A DNA stretch of 64,000 bases, taken from positions 3,596,001 to 3,660,000 of the forward strand of contig NC_015730.1 in NCBI RefSeq assembly GCF_000154785.2. The letters are read 5' to 3'. This document shows, in pieces, positions 25,900-35,212 of this stretch. Made by a program: the position numbers and the translations under genes. Under the pieces are notes generated by a model that saw only the letters and a program-made list of their open reading frames with translations, searched no databases and was not told where the DNA came from. Numbering within the stretch: the first letter of the stretch is position 1; each line of letters begins with the position of its first letter. The DNA is from Roseobacter litoralis Och 149. Lineage in GTDB: Bacteria > Pseudomonadota > Alphaproteobacteria > Rhodobacterales > Rhodobacteraceae.

Positions 25900-26561
25900 C
25901 ACGGAACCTCTTTGCCCGCCCAGTCGAAAAACCGACCCGTCTGTGCCGGGGACAAGCCGTCCACGACGCGCAACAAGTTGTCTGCCGCCTCGGCGGCAGA
26001 GACCGACGGATGCCGACCCAGATATCTTTCCGTAAATGCCGTCTGGACCGTGCCGGGATGCAGGGACACACAAACGGACTGCGGATGCGTGCGCGCCAAT
26101 TCGATGGACGCCGTGCGCACCACCTGATTGACCGCCGCCTTCGCGCTGCGATAGCTGATCCATCCGCCCACTTTGTTATCCCCGATGGAGCCGACCCGCG
26201 CGGATAGTACGGCGCAAACCGCCGGACGGTCGCGCGGCAGTAGTCGCGCAGCATGGCTCAACACCAGTGCCGGCCCGACCGCATTCAAGGCAAACTGATC
26301 CAGCATCGCCTTGGCATTCAGGTTTTTCACCGATTTTTCCGGGGCTGCGCCGTCGATTTCCAATGCTCCCGTCGCCACCACGATCAGATCATAGGGTGCA
26401 CTGACGGAACCCAGATGCTGCGCCACCGAAGTGGAATTTGTGATGTCAAAGCCATCGCGACTGCGCGAAAGACCGGTGACGGCGTCTCCGCGATTGGTAG
26501 CAGCAGCCGTAAGTGCCGCCCCAATCCCGCCGGACGCACCGAGTATTAAAGTATTTCTCAT
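25896..26561 (-). CDS. SDR family oxidoreductase (C-factor-like)
   Basis: A 221-residue short-chain dehydrogenase: NAD(P)-binding LILGASGGIGAALTAAA at the N terminus, then the active-site pattern SYRSAKAAVNQ (YxxxK) with Ser in VLSARVGSIGDNKVGG, and the SLHPGTVQTAFTERY loop common in CsgA/C-factor-type SDRs. The start at 26561 (MRNTLIL) puts the glycine motif at the usual position; the 26633 frame adds residues outside the fold. It overlaps the photolyase start, so the two are co-translated; a shared role in light or oxidative stress is only inferred. Confidence 0.85.
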   Translation of the reverse strand: MRNTLILGASGGIGAALTAAATNRGDAVTGLSRSRDGFDITNSTSVAQHLGSVSAPYDLIVVATGALEIDGAAPEKSVKNLNAKAMLDQFALNAVGPALVLSHAARLLPRDRPAVCAVLSARVGSIGDNKVGGWISYRSAKAAVNQVVRTASIELARTHPQSVCVSLHPGTVQTAFTERYLGRHPSVSAAEAADNLLRVVDGLSPAQTGRFFDWAGKEVPW

Positions 26562-26648
26562 CCCAAACGACCTAGAAGGCTCAAGCGATGCTTCAACCCC
26601 GTTCACCGCACCTGCGACAAAGCCTCTTTCCATTTCGTGAAGCTGCTG

Positions 26649-26654
26649 TATAAA
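26649..26654 (+). promoter_or_regulatory. Possible -10 element of the leuA leader transcript
   Basis: TATAAA lies 8 bases before the leader-peptide ATG. A rough -35 (TTTCCA, 26627-26632) sits 16 bases upstream. If real, transcription would start at or just before the ATG and the leader peptide would be translated from a leaderless or nearly leaderless mRNA. Confidence 0.3.
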
Positions 26655-26662
26655 TTCGATCC

Positions 26663-26743
26663 ATGGTACAGTCAGAACATATCACTTTGACCGCATGCAT
26701 TCTGCGTGCCCCGGCTGCCCTACTGCTGCTAATCCGCCTCTGA
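26663..26743 (+). CDS. leuL: leuA leader peptide, leucine-rich (attenuator)
   Basis: A 26-codon frame directly upstream of leuA. It encodes seven leucines, including four in a row at residues 20-23 (cta ctg ctg cta) followed by Ile-Arg-Leu-stop; the region reads APAALLLLIRL. The stop codon falls inside the left arm of a strong hairpin (26737-26772). This is the architecture of transcription or translation attenuation by leucyl-tRNA supply, as in leuL of enterobacteria. No ribosome binding site precedes the ATG, which would fit leaderless translation from the nearby TATAAA. Confidence 0.7.
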   Translation: MVQSEHITLTACILRAPAALLLLIRL

Positions 26744-26787
26744 GCGTGCCCTCCGGCGCGCCCGCTCAGAGGGATGTGTTGCGCGCC
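26737..26787 (+). promoter_or_regulatory. leuA attenuator hairpins
   Basis: A perfect 10-bp stem CCTCTGAGCG/CGCTCAGAGG (26737-26746, 26763-26772) can form after the leader peptide. An alternative pairing uses loop bases GGCGCGC (26755-26761) with GCGCGCC (26781-26787); the two helices cross and are mutually exclusive. There is no U-tract after the first stem, so control may act by another route than a standard terminator. The position between leader peptide and leuA supports regulation by ribosome stalling. Confidence 0.55.
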
Positions 26788-26818
26788 ACGGATTAAAGCA
26801 CAGAACGAAAGATACACC

Positions 26819-28387
26819 ATGACAGATACGACAAAACAGGATCACGTATTGATCTTTGACACGACATTGCGCGACGGCGAACAAAGCCCGGGTGCGACCA
26901 TGACCCATTCGGAAAAGCTTGAAATCGCCGGGCTGCTTGATGAAATGGGCGTCGACATCATCGAAGCGGGCTTTCCCATTGCATCAGAGGGCGATTTTGC
27001 TGCCGTGTCTGAAATTGCGCGCAACGCCAAAACATCGGTGATTTGTGGTCTCGCGCGCGCCCAGATCGGGGATATCGACAGATGTTGGGAGGCCGTGAAA
27101 CACGCCAAACGCCCCCGCATTCACACCTTCATCGGGACATCCCCCCTCCACCGCGCCATTCCGAACCTCGATATGGACCAGATGGCCGAACGGATCGAAC
27201 AGACTGTGACCCATGCGCGCAACCTGTGTGACAATGTGCAGTGGTCGCCCATGGATGCCACCCGCACCGAAGAGGATTACCTCTGCCGGGTGGTGGAAAT
27301 CGCCATCAAATGCGGGGCCACCACAATCAATATTCCCGACACCGTCGGTTATACGGCCCCGCGCGAGTCGGCGGCCCTGATTTCGATGTTGCTTGAACGC
27401 GTGCCGGGGGCTGATACGATCACATTTGCAACCCACTGCCACAATGATCTGGGCATGGCCACGGCCAACAGCCTTGCCGCCGTCGAAGCGGGCGCGCGCC
27501 AGATCGAATGCACGATAAACGGCCTCGGCGAACGGGCGGGGAATACAGCGCTTGAAGAGGTCGTGATGGCCCTGAAAGTGCGCAATGACATCATGCCGTT
27601 TCATACGGGCATTGACGCCACCAAGATCATGAATATCTCGCGCCGTGTTGCTGCTGTGTCCGGGTTTCCGGTGCAGTTCAACAAGGCGATCGTCGGCAAG
27701 AACGCTTTTGCGCATGAATCCGGCATCCATCAGGACGGCATGCTCAAGAACGCGGAAACCTTTGAGATCATGCGCCCCGAGGATGTTGGCCTGACCGAAA
27801 CCAATATCGTGATGGGCAAACATTCAGGGCGGGCAGCGTTGCGATCCAAACTGGAGAACCTCGGTTTTGAATTGGGCGACAACCAGCTCAAGGACGTCTT
27901 TGTGCGCTTCAAGGAACTGGCCGACCGCAAAAAAGAGATTTATGACGACGATCTGATCGCTTTGATGCGTACGGCGACAGACCCGGAAAACGACCGAATT
28001 CAATTGGTGTCGCTGCGCGTTGTATGCGGTACTGATGGCCCGCAGCAGGCCGACCTTGTCTTGAATATAGATGGCGTTGAAGAATCTACCACGCAAACCG
28101 GGGACGGCCCGGTTGATGCGTCGTTCAATGCGATCAAGGCACTGGTTGCACATTCGGCACGCCTTCAGCTTTATCAGGTGCACGCGGTGACCGAAGGGAC
28201 GGACGCGCAGGCAACCGTTTCTGTGCGCATGGAAGAAGACGGCCGTATCGTGACGGGGCAGTCGGCCGATACGGACACTGTGGTTGCCTCAGCACGCGCC
28301 TATATCCATGCTTTGAACCGTCTGCTGGTGCGTCGTGAAAAAGCCGGTAAGGACACCCGTGAGATCAGCTACAAGGACGTGGGCTGA
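26819..28387 (+). CDS. leuA: 2-isopropylmalate synthase
   Basis: A 522-residue enzyme condensing acetyl-CoA with 2-ketoisovalerate, the first committed step of leucine synthesis. The N-terminal TIM barrel has FDTTLRDGEQSPGATM with the metal-binding Asp, and THCHNDLGMATANSLAA with the HxH ligands. The C-terminal regulatory domain (about residues 390-522) is present, so leucine feedback is likely. The start at 26819 (MTDTTKQD) is preferred; an in-frame ATG at 26774 would put part of the attenuator region into the protein. It is followed by a terminator and stands alone. Confidence 0.96.
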   Translation: MTDTTKQDHVLIFDTTLRDGEQSPGATMTHSEKLEIAGLLDEMGVDIIEAGFPIASEGDFAAVSEIARNAKTSVICGLARAQIGDIDRCWEAVKHAKRPRIHTFIGTSPLHRAIPNLDMDQMAERIEQTVTHARNLCDNVQWSPMDATRTEEDYLCRVVEIAIKCGATTINIPDTVGYTAPRESAALISMLLERVPGADTITFATHCHNDLGMATANSLAAVEAGARQIECTINGLGERAGNTALEEVVMALKVRNDIMPFHTGIDATKIMNISRRVAAVSGFPVQFNKAIVGKNAFAHESGIHQDGMLKNAETFEIMRPEDVGLTETNIVMGKHSGRAALRSKLENLGFELGDNQLKDVFVRFKELADRKKEIYDDDLIALMRTATDPENDRIQLVSLRVVCGTDGPQQADLVLNIDGVEESTTQTGDGPVDASFNAIKALVAHSARLQLYQVHAVTEGTDAQATVSVRMEEDGRIVTGQSADTDTVVASARAYIHALNRLLVRREKAGKDTREISYKDVG

Positions 28388-28427
28388 GCGTTTCGGCAAG
28401 ATTGCGCGCCTGATACGATAAAAAACA

Positions 28428-28463
28428 GATACCGTCGATTTTCCGGCGGTATCTTGTCTTGTT
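28428..28463 (+). terminator. Hairpin terminator after leuA
   Basis: GATACCGTCG pairs with CGGCGGTATC (28428-28437, 28444-28453, one G-U pair) around a 6-base loop and is followed by TTGTCTTGTT. It separates leuA from the downstream binding-protein gene. Confidence 0.65.
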
Positions 28464-28517
28464 ATCTGATACGGTTGCAAAAAAACATAAACAACAACCT
28501 CAAACAGGATACTTATC

Positions 28518-29354
28518 ATGCGCCCTCTCTTTGCAGCTTTGATCGCAGCAATCCTCATGCCCGCCGCCGCCCAAGCCCAAACACTTGAGCGAATTAAAGA
28601 AAACGGACAATTGGTCATCGGCTTTCGGACCGACGCAGCCCCGCTGTCCTACTTGGGCGAAAACGAACCCAAAGGATACACGCCCACCGTCTGCTATGTA
28701 TTGGCGTCAAAGATTGCAGCAGCGGTCGAACTGCCCGATATGGAAATCATCTTCCGACCAGTGACTGCGGAAAACCGATTTGAGGAAGTTGCGAATGGCA
28801 ATATCGACCTGCTGTGTGGTGCAGCCACAATCACGCTTGAGCGCCGCGAATTGGTTGATTTTTCCGTGCCGGTGTATGTCGATGGAACTGTGGTTGTGCT
28901 CAAGAAAGACGGGCCTGAATCGCTGGATGAGCTGGCCGGAATGAAGGTCGGCGTGCGTTCCGCCACGACCACGCTTGATGCATTGCAAAACTCACTGAAT
29001 GCGGCGGATATCGCGGCGGAAGTCGTAGTCTTCGATGATCACCCGACGGGCATGGCTGCGCTGGAGCAGGATGAAATCACAGCCTATTTTGCGGACCAGT
29101 CCATCTTGATGAACATGGTCGCGCAAAGCGAAGTGGCGGATGACCTGAAGGTTTTCGACCAACTATTGACGGTGGAAAAGCAGGGGCTCGCCATGGCACG
29201 CGGTGATACTGAGTTTCGTCTTATTGTCGATCGCGGGTTGTCAGAATTGTTTACCGAAGGCGCAATGGAACAGGCATTCGCGCGCGCACTGCCCAATGTG
29301 AAACCGGGTTTAGGCCTTCAGTCGATGTTTCTTTTATCGCCAACCCTGCCCTGA
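28518..29354 (+). CDS. Amino-acid ABC transporter substrate-binding protein (family 3)
   Basis: A 278-residue periplasmic binding protein: signal peptide MRPLFAALIAAILMPAAAQA, then the family 3 start LERIKENGQLVIGFRTDAAP, and the segments RFEEVANGNIDLLCGAATIT and RRELVDFSVPVYVDGTVVV typical of GltI/glutamate-aspartate-type proteins. No permease or ATPase gene adjoins it, so it either serves a transporter encoded elsewhere or has a sensor role. The specific ligand is not clear. Confidence 0.85.
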   Translation: MRPLFAALIAAILMPAAAQAQTLERIKENGQLVIGFRTDAAPLSYLGENEPKGYTPTVCYVLASKIAAAVELPDMEIIFRPVTAENRFEEVANGNIDLLCGAATITLERRELVDFSVPVYVDGTVVVLKKDGPESLDELAGMKVGVRSATTTLDALQNSLNAADIAAEVVVFDDHPTGMAALEQDEITAYFADQSILMNMVAQSEVADDLKVFDQLLTVEKQGLAMARGDTEFRLIVDRGLSELFTEGAMEQAFARALPNVKPGLGLQSMFLLSPTLP

Positions 29355-29379
29355 CCCGCACGACCTGATGCGATAAAAC

Positions 29380-29440
29380 AGGGGCGTTCATCATTTTCTT
29401 CAAAAAGCAAGATGATGCCTAGAACATCGTTAACGCCCCT
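29380..29440 (+). promoter_or_regulatory. Long stem-loop between the binding-protein gene and mreB
   Basis: AGGGGCGTT (29380-29388) is the exact complement of AACGCCCCT (29432-29440). Inside, CATCAT-TTT-CTT pairs with AAGATGATG around a CAAAAAGC loop, leaving a 3-base bulge. It ends in TTTC only. It may terminate the upstream gene or sit in the mreB leader. Confidence 0.5.
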
Positions 29441-29467
29441 TTCACCATATCGCGGCTAAGCATATAA

Positions 29468-30574
<1,107 letters not shown>

Positions 30575-30648
30575 TCGCAACGCATTAACCGCACCCCGTC
30601 AGAGGCAGGCATGCCCTGCTCCAAATGGGGGCAGGAGACCGACGCCGA

Positions 30649-31533
30649 ATGGCAAAGGACAGGTCAAACGCGAACGACTTTACCGGCCCGCTGCGCCGGT
30701 TATTGATCAGCATCCTGATCCTGTGTCTTCTCGGGACGTTCCTGTTGTGGCGGATCGACAGCCCGCGGGTTGAGCGGTTTCGTGCACAGGTGACAGATAC
30801 ATTTGTACCAAATCTGACGTGGGCGATGGCCCCGGTCACTGGCACCGTCAACCTGTTTCAGGACTTTCAAAGTTATCAACGGCTGGCGCAGCAAAACCGC
30901 GAATTGCGCTCTGAACTGCGCCGCATGCAAGCTTGGAAAGAAGCTGCGCTTCAGCTGGAACAGGAAAACGCGCGACTTCTTGATCTCAACAACGTGCGTC
31001 TGGACCCGCGCCTGACCTATATCACCGGCGTGGTTCTGGCGGACAGCGGCTCGCCTTTCCGGCAATCCGTCCTCATCAACGTAGGCAGTCGGGATGGGCT
31101 GGTGGATGGCTGGGCGACGATGGATGGCATTGGCCTTGTCGGTCGCATTTCCGGCGTGGGGGACAAAACTGCGCGTGTGATCCTGCTGACAGATGCCTCA
31201 AGCCGCATCCCCGCAATCATCCAACCCTCAGGCCAGCGTGTAATCATCTCCGGTGACAATTCCGCCGCGCCCTTCATCGACTTTCTCGAAGACAGCGATC
31301 TGGTAAAGCCCGGCCACAGGGTCATCAGCTCCGGTGACGGTGGCGTGTTTCCCGCCGGGCTTCTGATCGGTCAGGTTGCGGCCGACCCGACCGGCAAATT
31401 ACGTGTCATCATGGCAGCTGATTATCAGCGCCTGGAGTTCCTGCGCGTGCTGCGCCACCACGGCAAAACAACTGTCTCTGACAATGCCAGGATCATTGGG
31501 CCCCAGCTTCCTGTTGCCGAGGCCACACAATGA
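30649..31533 (+). CDS. mreC: Rod-shape protein MreC
   Basis: A 294-residue bitopic protein: cytoplasmic tail, one membrane helix (RRLLISILILCLLGTFLLW), a coiled-coil (about residues 70-110, with RELRSELRRMQAWKE), then the beta-rich periplasmic domain. It activates PBP2-RodA. The start at 30649 follows aggagaccgacgccga; the GTG/ATG eight codons upstream lacks a ribosome binding site. Its stop overlaps the mreD start. Confidence 0.95.
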   Translation: MAKDRSNANDFTGPLRRLLISILILCLLGTFLLWRIDSPRVERFRAQVTDTFVPNLTWAMAPVTGTVNLFQDFQSYQRLAQQNRELRSELRRMQAWKEAALQLEQENARLLDLNNVRLDPRLTYITGVVLADSGSPFRQSVLINVGSRDGLVDGWATMDGIGLVGRISGVGDKTARVILLTDASSRIPAIIQPSGQRVIISGDNSAAPFIDFLEDSDLVKPGHRVISSGDGGVFPAGLLIGQVAADPTGKLRVIMAADYQRLEFLRVLRHHGKTTVSDNARIIGPQLPVAEATQ

Positions 31534-32069
31534 GCGAGCAAACCACCACGCGCGTTTGGGGCATGCGGCTGACGTTTGGTCTGATCGTTTGCGTCATTCT
31601 GTTTTTCCATCTGCTGCCTTTGGAAACCACGCCACGCCAATGGGTTGGCCCGGATCTGATACTGGCCTTCGCCTTTGCCTGGTCACTGCGGCGGCCGGAA
31701 TATGTGCCGAGTATCGCACTTGCAGGGCTTTTTCTACTTGCTGATCTGTTGCTTTTTAGACCGCCGGGGTTATGGGCGCTCTTTGCTCTGCTGGCCTGCG
31801 AAAGCCTGAAGTCCCGCGCGCTTGGATTGCGCGATGGCAGTTTTGCCAATGAATGGCTGAGCGTTTGCATCATGATGACCACGGTAGCGATTGCGTATCG
31901 GCTTGCATTGATGGTGACATTTGTCGATCCTCCGGGTTTTACGCTATCAGTCTTCGAGCTTGTCATGACCATGCTTTTCTACCCCATCGTGGTCGGGATA
32001 ACCCATAGCGTGCTGGGCGTGCAGAAAACCGCCCCCGGCGATCTTGATGCGAGAGGCCGGCGGGGATGA
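31530..32069 (+). CDS. mreD: Rod-shape protein MreD
   Basis: A 179-residue polytopic membrane protein with about five hydrophobic helices (for example LTFGLIVCVILFFHLLPL and IALAGLFLLADLLLF). Sequence conservation is low in this family, so the call rests mainly on position between mreC and mrdA, size and topology. It starts with an ATGA overlap with mreC. Confidence 0.88.
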   Translation: MSEQTTTRVWGMRLTFGLIVCVILFFHLLPLETTPRQWVGPDLILAFAFAWSLRRPEYVPSIALAGLFLLADLLLFRPPGLWALFALLACESLKSRALGLRDGSFANEWLSVCIMMTTVAIAYRLALMVTFVDPPGFTLSVFELVMTMLFYPIVVGITHSVLGVQKTAPGDLDARGRRG

Positions 32070-32100
32070 CAAACGCAAGACATGAACCAAGGGGTCTGAT

Positions 32101-34044
32101 GTGAAACGGACACGGGCAGAAACAGATTTCAGCCACCGGCACCTGTCGCGGCGCGCTGCGCTTTTGGGCGGGGCGCAATTGCTGTTTATTGGCGGGTTGG
32201 CCGCGCGCATGCGGTATCTGCAGGTCGAGCAGGCCGACGAATTCCGCCTTCTGGCCGAGGAAAACCGCATCAACGTTCGCCTCATCCCACCTTCCCGCGG
32301 GGAGGTTTTTGACAGAAACGGGGTGCGGCTTGCGCAAAACGCACCATCCTATCGTATCGTGATCATCAAGGAAGACGCTGGCGATGTGGATGCATCACTG
32401 GAACAACTGTCCCGGATCATCGCCCTCGACGACAGTGCGATTGCCCGAATCAAAGACGAAATGCGCAGGTCAGCTCCTTTTCTGCCCGTGACCGTCGCGT
32501 CAGATGTGACTTGGGAAGAAATCAGCCGCGTTTCCGTGAATGCACCCGCCTTGCCGGGCATCACCCCCGAGGTGGGACTGAGCCGTGTCTATCCGCAGGG
32601 TTCTGATTTTGCTCATGTCTTAGGGTATGTGGGTCCGGTGTCGGACTATGATCTATCAAAGATCACAGACCCAGAACCCGTTCTGATGATCCCCCGCTTC
32701 CAAATCGGGAAAGTAGGGGTAGAGACAAAACTTGAACCGCTCATGCGGGGGAGAGCCGGGGCCAAACGGGTCGAGGTCAATGCGACAGGGCGCGTGATGC
32801 GTGAACTTGACCGGCAAGAAGGAACTGCCGGGTCGGATATCCAGCTCACTGTTGATGCGGCCTTGCAGGGATACGTGCAGGCGCGCCTGACCGGCGAAAG
32901 CGCGAGCGCTGTCATCATCGACTGCGACAACGGCGATCTTGTGGCGTGCGCCTCTGCCCCGACATTTGATCCCAACTTGTTTGTGCGCGGCATTTCACAA
33001 AAGGACTACGGGGCGCTGACGGGCAACAAATACCGCCCCCTGGCCAGCAAGACCGTACAGGGGCTGTATCCACCGGGTTCCACATTCAAGATGATCACCG
33101 CCATGGCCGCTTTGGAGGCCGGGTTGATCGGCCCGGATGAAACCGCTTATTGTCCGGGGCATCTTGAGGTGTCAGGTCGCCGGTTCCACTGCTGGAAACG
33201 CGCAGGCCACGGATGGGTCGATCTGCAGGATTCTCTCAAGAAATCATGCGATGTCTATTACTATGATCTGGCGATCAAGGTCGGTATCGAAAAGATCACG
33301 GCAATGGCCAATCGTTTTGGTCTAGGTGTAAAGCACGATGTTCCCATGTCAGCCGTCGCCTCCGGCCTGATGCCAACGATGGAATGGAAACAGATCTATC
33401 AGGGTCAGTCTTGGCGGGTGGGTGACACGGTCAATGCGTCCATCGGACAAGGGTTTTTGCTGGCCTCTCCGCTGCAACTTGCGGTCATGACCGCGCGAAT
33501 TGCCACCGGGCGGGCGGTATCCCCGCGGCTGATCAAATCAATTGACGGCGTCGAAGAACCTGATCGCGGTGGCGAAAGCCTGGGCATGAACGAGAACAAC
33601 CTGCGCAAGATGCGCAGAGCCATGTTTGCCGTCGTCAATGACCGGCGGGGCACCGCATATGGGTCGCGTGTGATCGAAGAAGAAATGCGCATGGCGGGGA
33701 AAACCGGGACAAGTCAGGTGCGTAACATCACCGCCGCAGAACGCCGTGCAGGCGTGATCCGAAACGAGGACCTGCCGTGGGAGCGCCGCGATCATGCATT
33801 GTTTGTGAATTTCGCCCCATATGACACCCCCAAATACGCGGTTGCTGTCATCGTCGAACACGGCGGTGGTGGGTCGAAAGCCGCAGCGCCTATTGCCCGC
33901 GATATCACGTTGCAAGCGCTTTACGGCGGCACACCACCGCTCGAAGCCTATCCGGCCAAGGACCGCGAACGCATCGGAACCCTGCAACAACAGCTACGCA
34001 GCATTCAGCCACAGGCCGCAATAAGCGGGCGCGATCAGGCATGA
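32101..34044 (+). CDS. mrdA: Penicillin-binding protein 2 (elongasome transpeptidase)
   Basis: A 647-residue class B PBP. It has one N-terminal membrane anchor (ALLGGAQLLFIGGLAARM), a pedestal domain and a transpeptidase domain. Catalytic Ser327 lies in PPGSTFKM, followed by KKSCDVYYYD (SxN-type motif, here SCD) and K534 in GKTGTSQ. It crosslinks lateral-wall peptidoglycan with RodA. It starts with GTG at 32101, preceded by aaggggtctgat, and its stop overlaps rodA. Confidence 0.96.
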   Translation: MKRTRAETDFSHRHLSRRAALLGGAQLLFIGGLAARMRYLQVEQADEFRLLAEENRINVRLIPPSRGEVFDRNGVRLAQNAPSYRIVIIKEDAGDVDASLEQLSRIIALDDSAIARIKDEMRRSAPFLPVTVASDVTWEEISRVSVNAPALPGITPEVGLSRVYPQGSDFAHVLGYVGPVSDYDLSKITDPEPVLMIPRFQIGKVGVETKLEPLMRGRAGAKRVEVNATGRVMRELDRQEGTAGSDIQLTVDAALQGYVQARLTGESASAVIIDCDNGDLVACASAPTFDPNLFVRGISQKDYGALTGNKYRPLASKTVQGLYPPGSTFKMITAMAALEAGLIGPDETAYCPGHLEVSGRRFHCWKRAGHGWVDLQDSLKKSCDVYYYDLAIKVGIEKITAMANRFGLGVKHDVPMSAVASGLMPTMEWKQIYQGQSWRVGDTVNASIGQGFLLASPLQLAVMTARIATGRAVSPRLIKSIDGVEEPDRGGESLGMNENNLRKMRRAMFAVVNDRRGTAYGSRVIEEEMRMAGKTGTSQVRNITAAERRAGVIRNEDLPWERRDHALFVNFAPYDTPKYAVAVIVEHGGGGSKAAAPIARDITLQALYGGTPPLEAYPAKDRERIGTLQQQLRSIQPQAAISGRDQA

Positions 34045-35180
34045 GCTATCTTGAACATAACGTCAAATCCACGCCGGTGGGGTTGCGCAAGATTTTGCAC
34101 CTCAACTGGCCTGTCGCGATCCTGCTGGCCACTGTTGCAGGCGTCGGGTTCTTGATGCTCTACTCGGTTGCGGGCGGGTCCTTCTCCCCATGGGCCGAGC
34201 CGCAGATGAAGCGGTTCGTCGTCGGTTTCGCCCTCATGCTGATGGTGGCCATGGTTCCCATCTGGTTTTGGCGCAGCCTGTCGGGTCTTGCCTATCTGGG
34301 CACGCTTGTTTTGCTGATTGCGGTGGAGCTTTTCGGCACCGTGGGCATGGGCGCGCAGCGGTGGATTGACCTTGGCTTCATGCGACTGCAGCCCTCCGAA
34401 TTGATGAAAATCACATTGGTGATGTTGCTGGCTGCCTATTATGACTGGCTGCCAGCCAAGAAAACATCGCGCCCCCTTTGGGTGCTTTTACCGGTCATCA
34501 TCATAATAATCCCTGTTCTTCTGGTTTTGCGTCAACCCGATCTGGGCACGTCAATTCTGCTGCTGGCCGCCGGGGGCGGTTTGATGTTTCTGGCCGGTGT
34601 GCACTGGGCCTATTTTGCGGCCGTTACGGCCAGCGGTGTGGCCCTTGTGACCGCTGTTTTTCAGTCCCGCGGCACACCGTGGCAGCTGATCGAAAACTAT
34701 CAGTTCCGCCGGATTGATACCTTTCTGGACCCCAGTACTGACCCCCTGGGCGCGGGATACCACATCACGCAATCCAAGATCGCGCTTGGTTCCGGGGGCT
34801 GGACCGGGCGCGGTTTCATGCAGGGGACACAAAGCCGTCTGAACTTTTTGCCCGAAAAACACACGGACTTTATCTTTACCACGCTGGCGGAAGAATTCGG
34901 CTTTATCGGCGCGATTTCATTGCTCGCGCTTTACACGTTGATCATTGTCTTTTGCGTCTGGTCCGCCATGCTGAACAAAGACCGATTTTCGTCTCTGCTG
35001 ACCCTCGGAATTGCGCTGAACTTCTTCTTGTTCTTTGCCGTCAACATGTCGATGGTCATGGGGCTTGCGCCGGTTGTCGGGGTCCCGCTCCCTCTGGTGA
35101 GCTTTGGCGGGTCCGCCATGCTGGTTTTGATGCTTGCCTTCGGGCTGACGCAAAGTGCGCATGTGCACCGCCCCAGATAA
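34041..35180 (+). CDS. rodA: RodA, SEDS peptidoglycan glycosyltransferase
   Basis: A 379-residue SEDS protein with about ten membrane helices. Family segments include WIDLGFMRLQPSELMKI, LRQPDLGTSILLLAAGGGL and FLPEKHTDFIFTTLAEEFGF, the last with the periplasmic loop before the final helices. It polymerises lipid II with PBP2. It overlaps mrdA (ATGA) and closes the rod-shape operon. Confidence 0.96.
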   Translation: MSYLEHNVKSTPVGLRKILHLNWPVAILLATVAGVGFLMLYSVAGGSFSPWAEPQMKRFVVGFALMLMVAMVPIWFWRSLSGLAYLGTLVLLIAVELFGTVGMGAQRWIDLGFMRLQPSELMKITLVMLLAAYYDWLPAKKTSRPLWVLLPVIIIIIPVLLVLRQPDLGTSILLLAAGGGLMFLAGVHWAYFAAVTASGVALVTAVFQSRGTPWQLIENYQFRRIDTFLDPSTDPLGAGYHITQSKIALGSGGWTGRGFMQGTQSRLNFLPEKHTDFIFTTLAEEFGFIGAISLLALYTLIIVFCVWSAMLNKDRFSSLLTLGIALNFFLFFAVNMSMVMGLAPVVGVPLPLVSFGGSAMLVLMLAFGLTQSAHVHRPR

Positions 35181-35212
35181 GAGCCAGATAAAGGCCAGAC
35201 AAAAGGACTGAC

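Noticed and set aside
26593..26820. Minus-strand 75-codon frame overlapping the leuA leader
   Set aside because: It has no ribosome binding site and lies opposite the leader peptide and hairpins; it looks like a by-product of their base composition.
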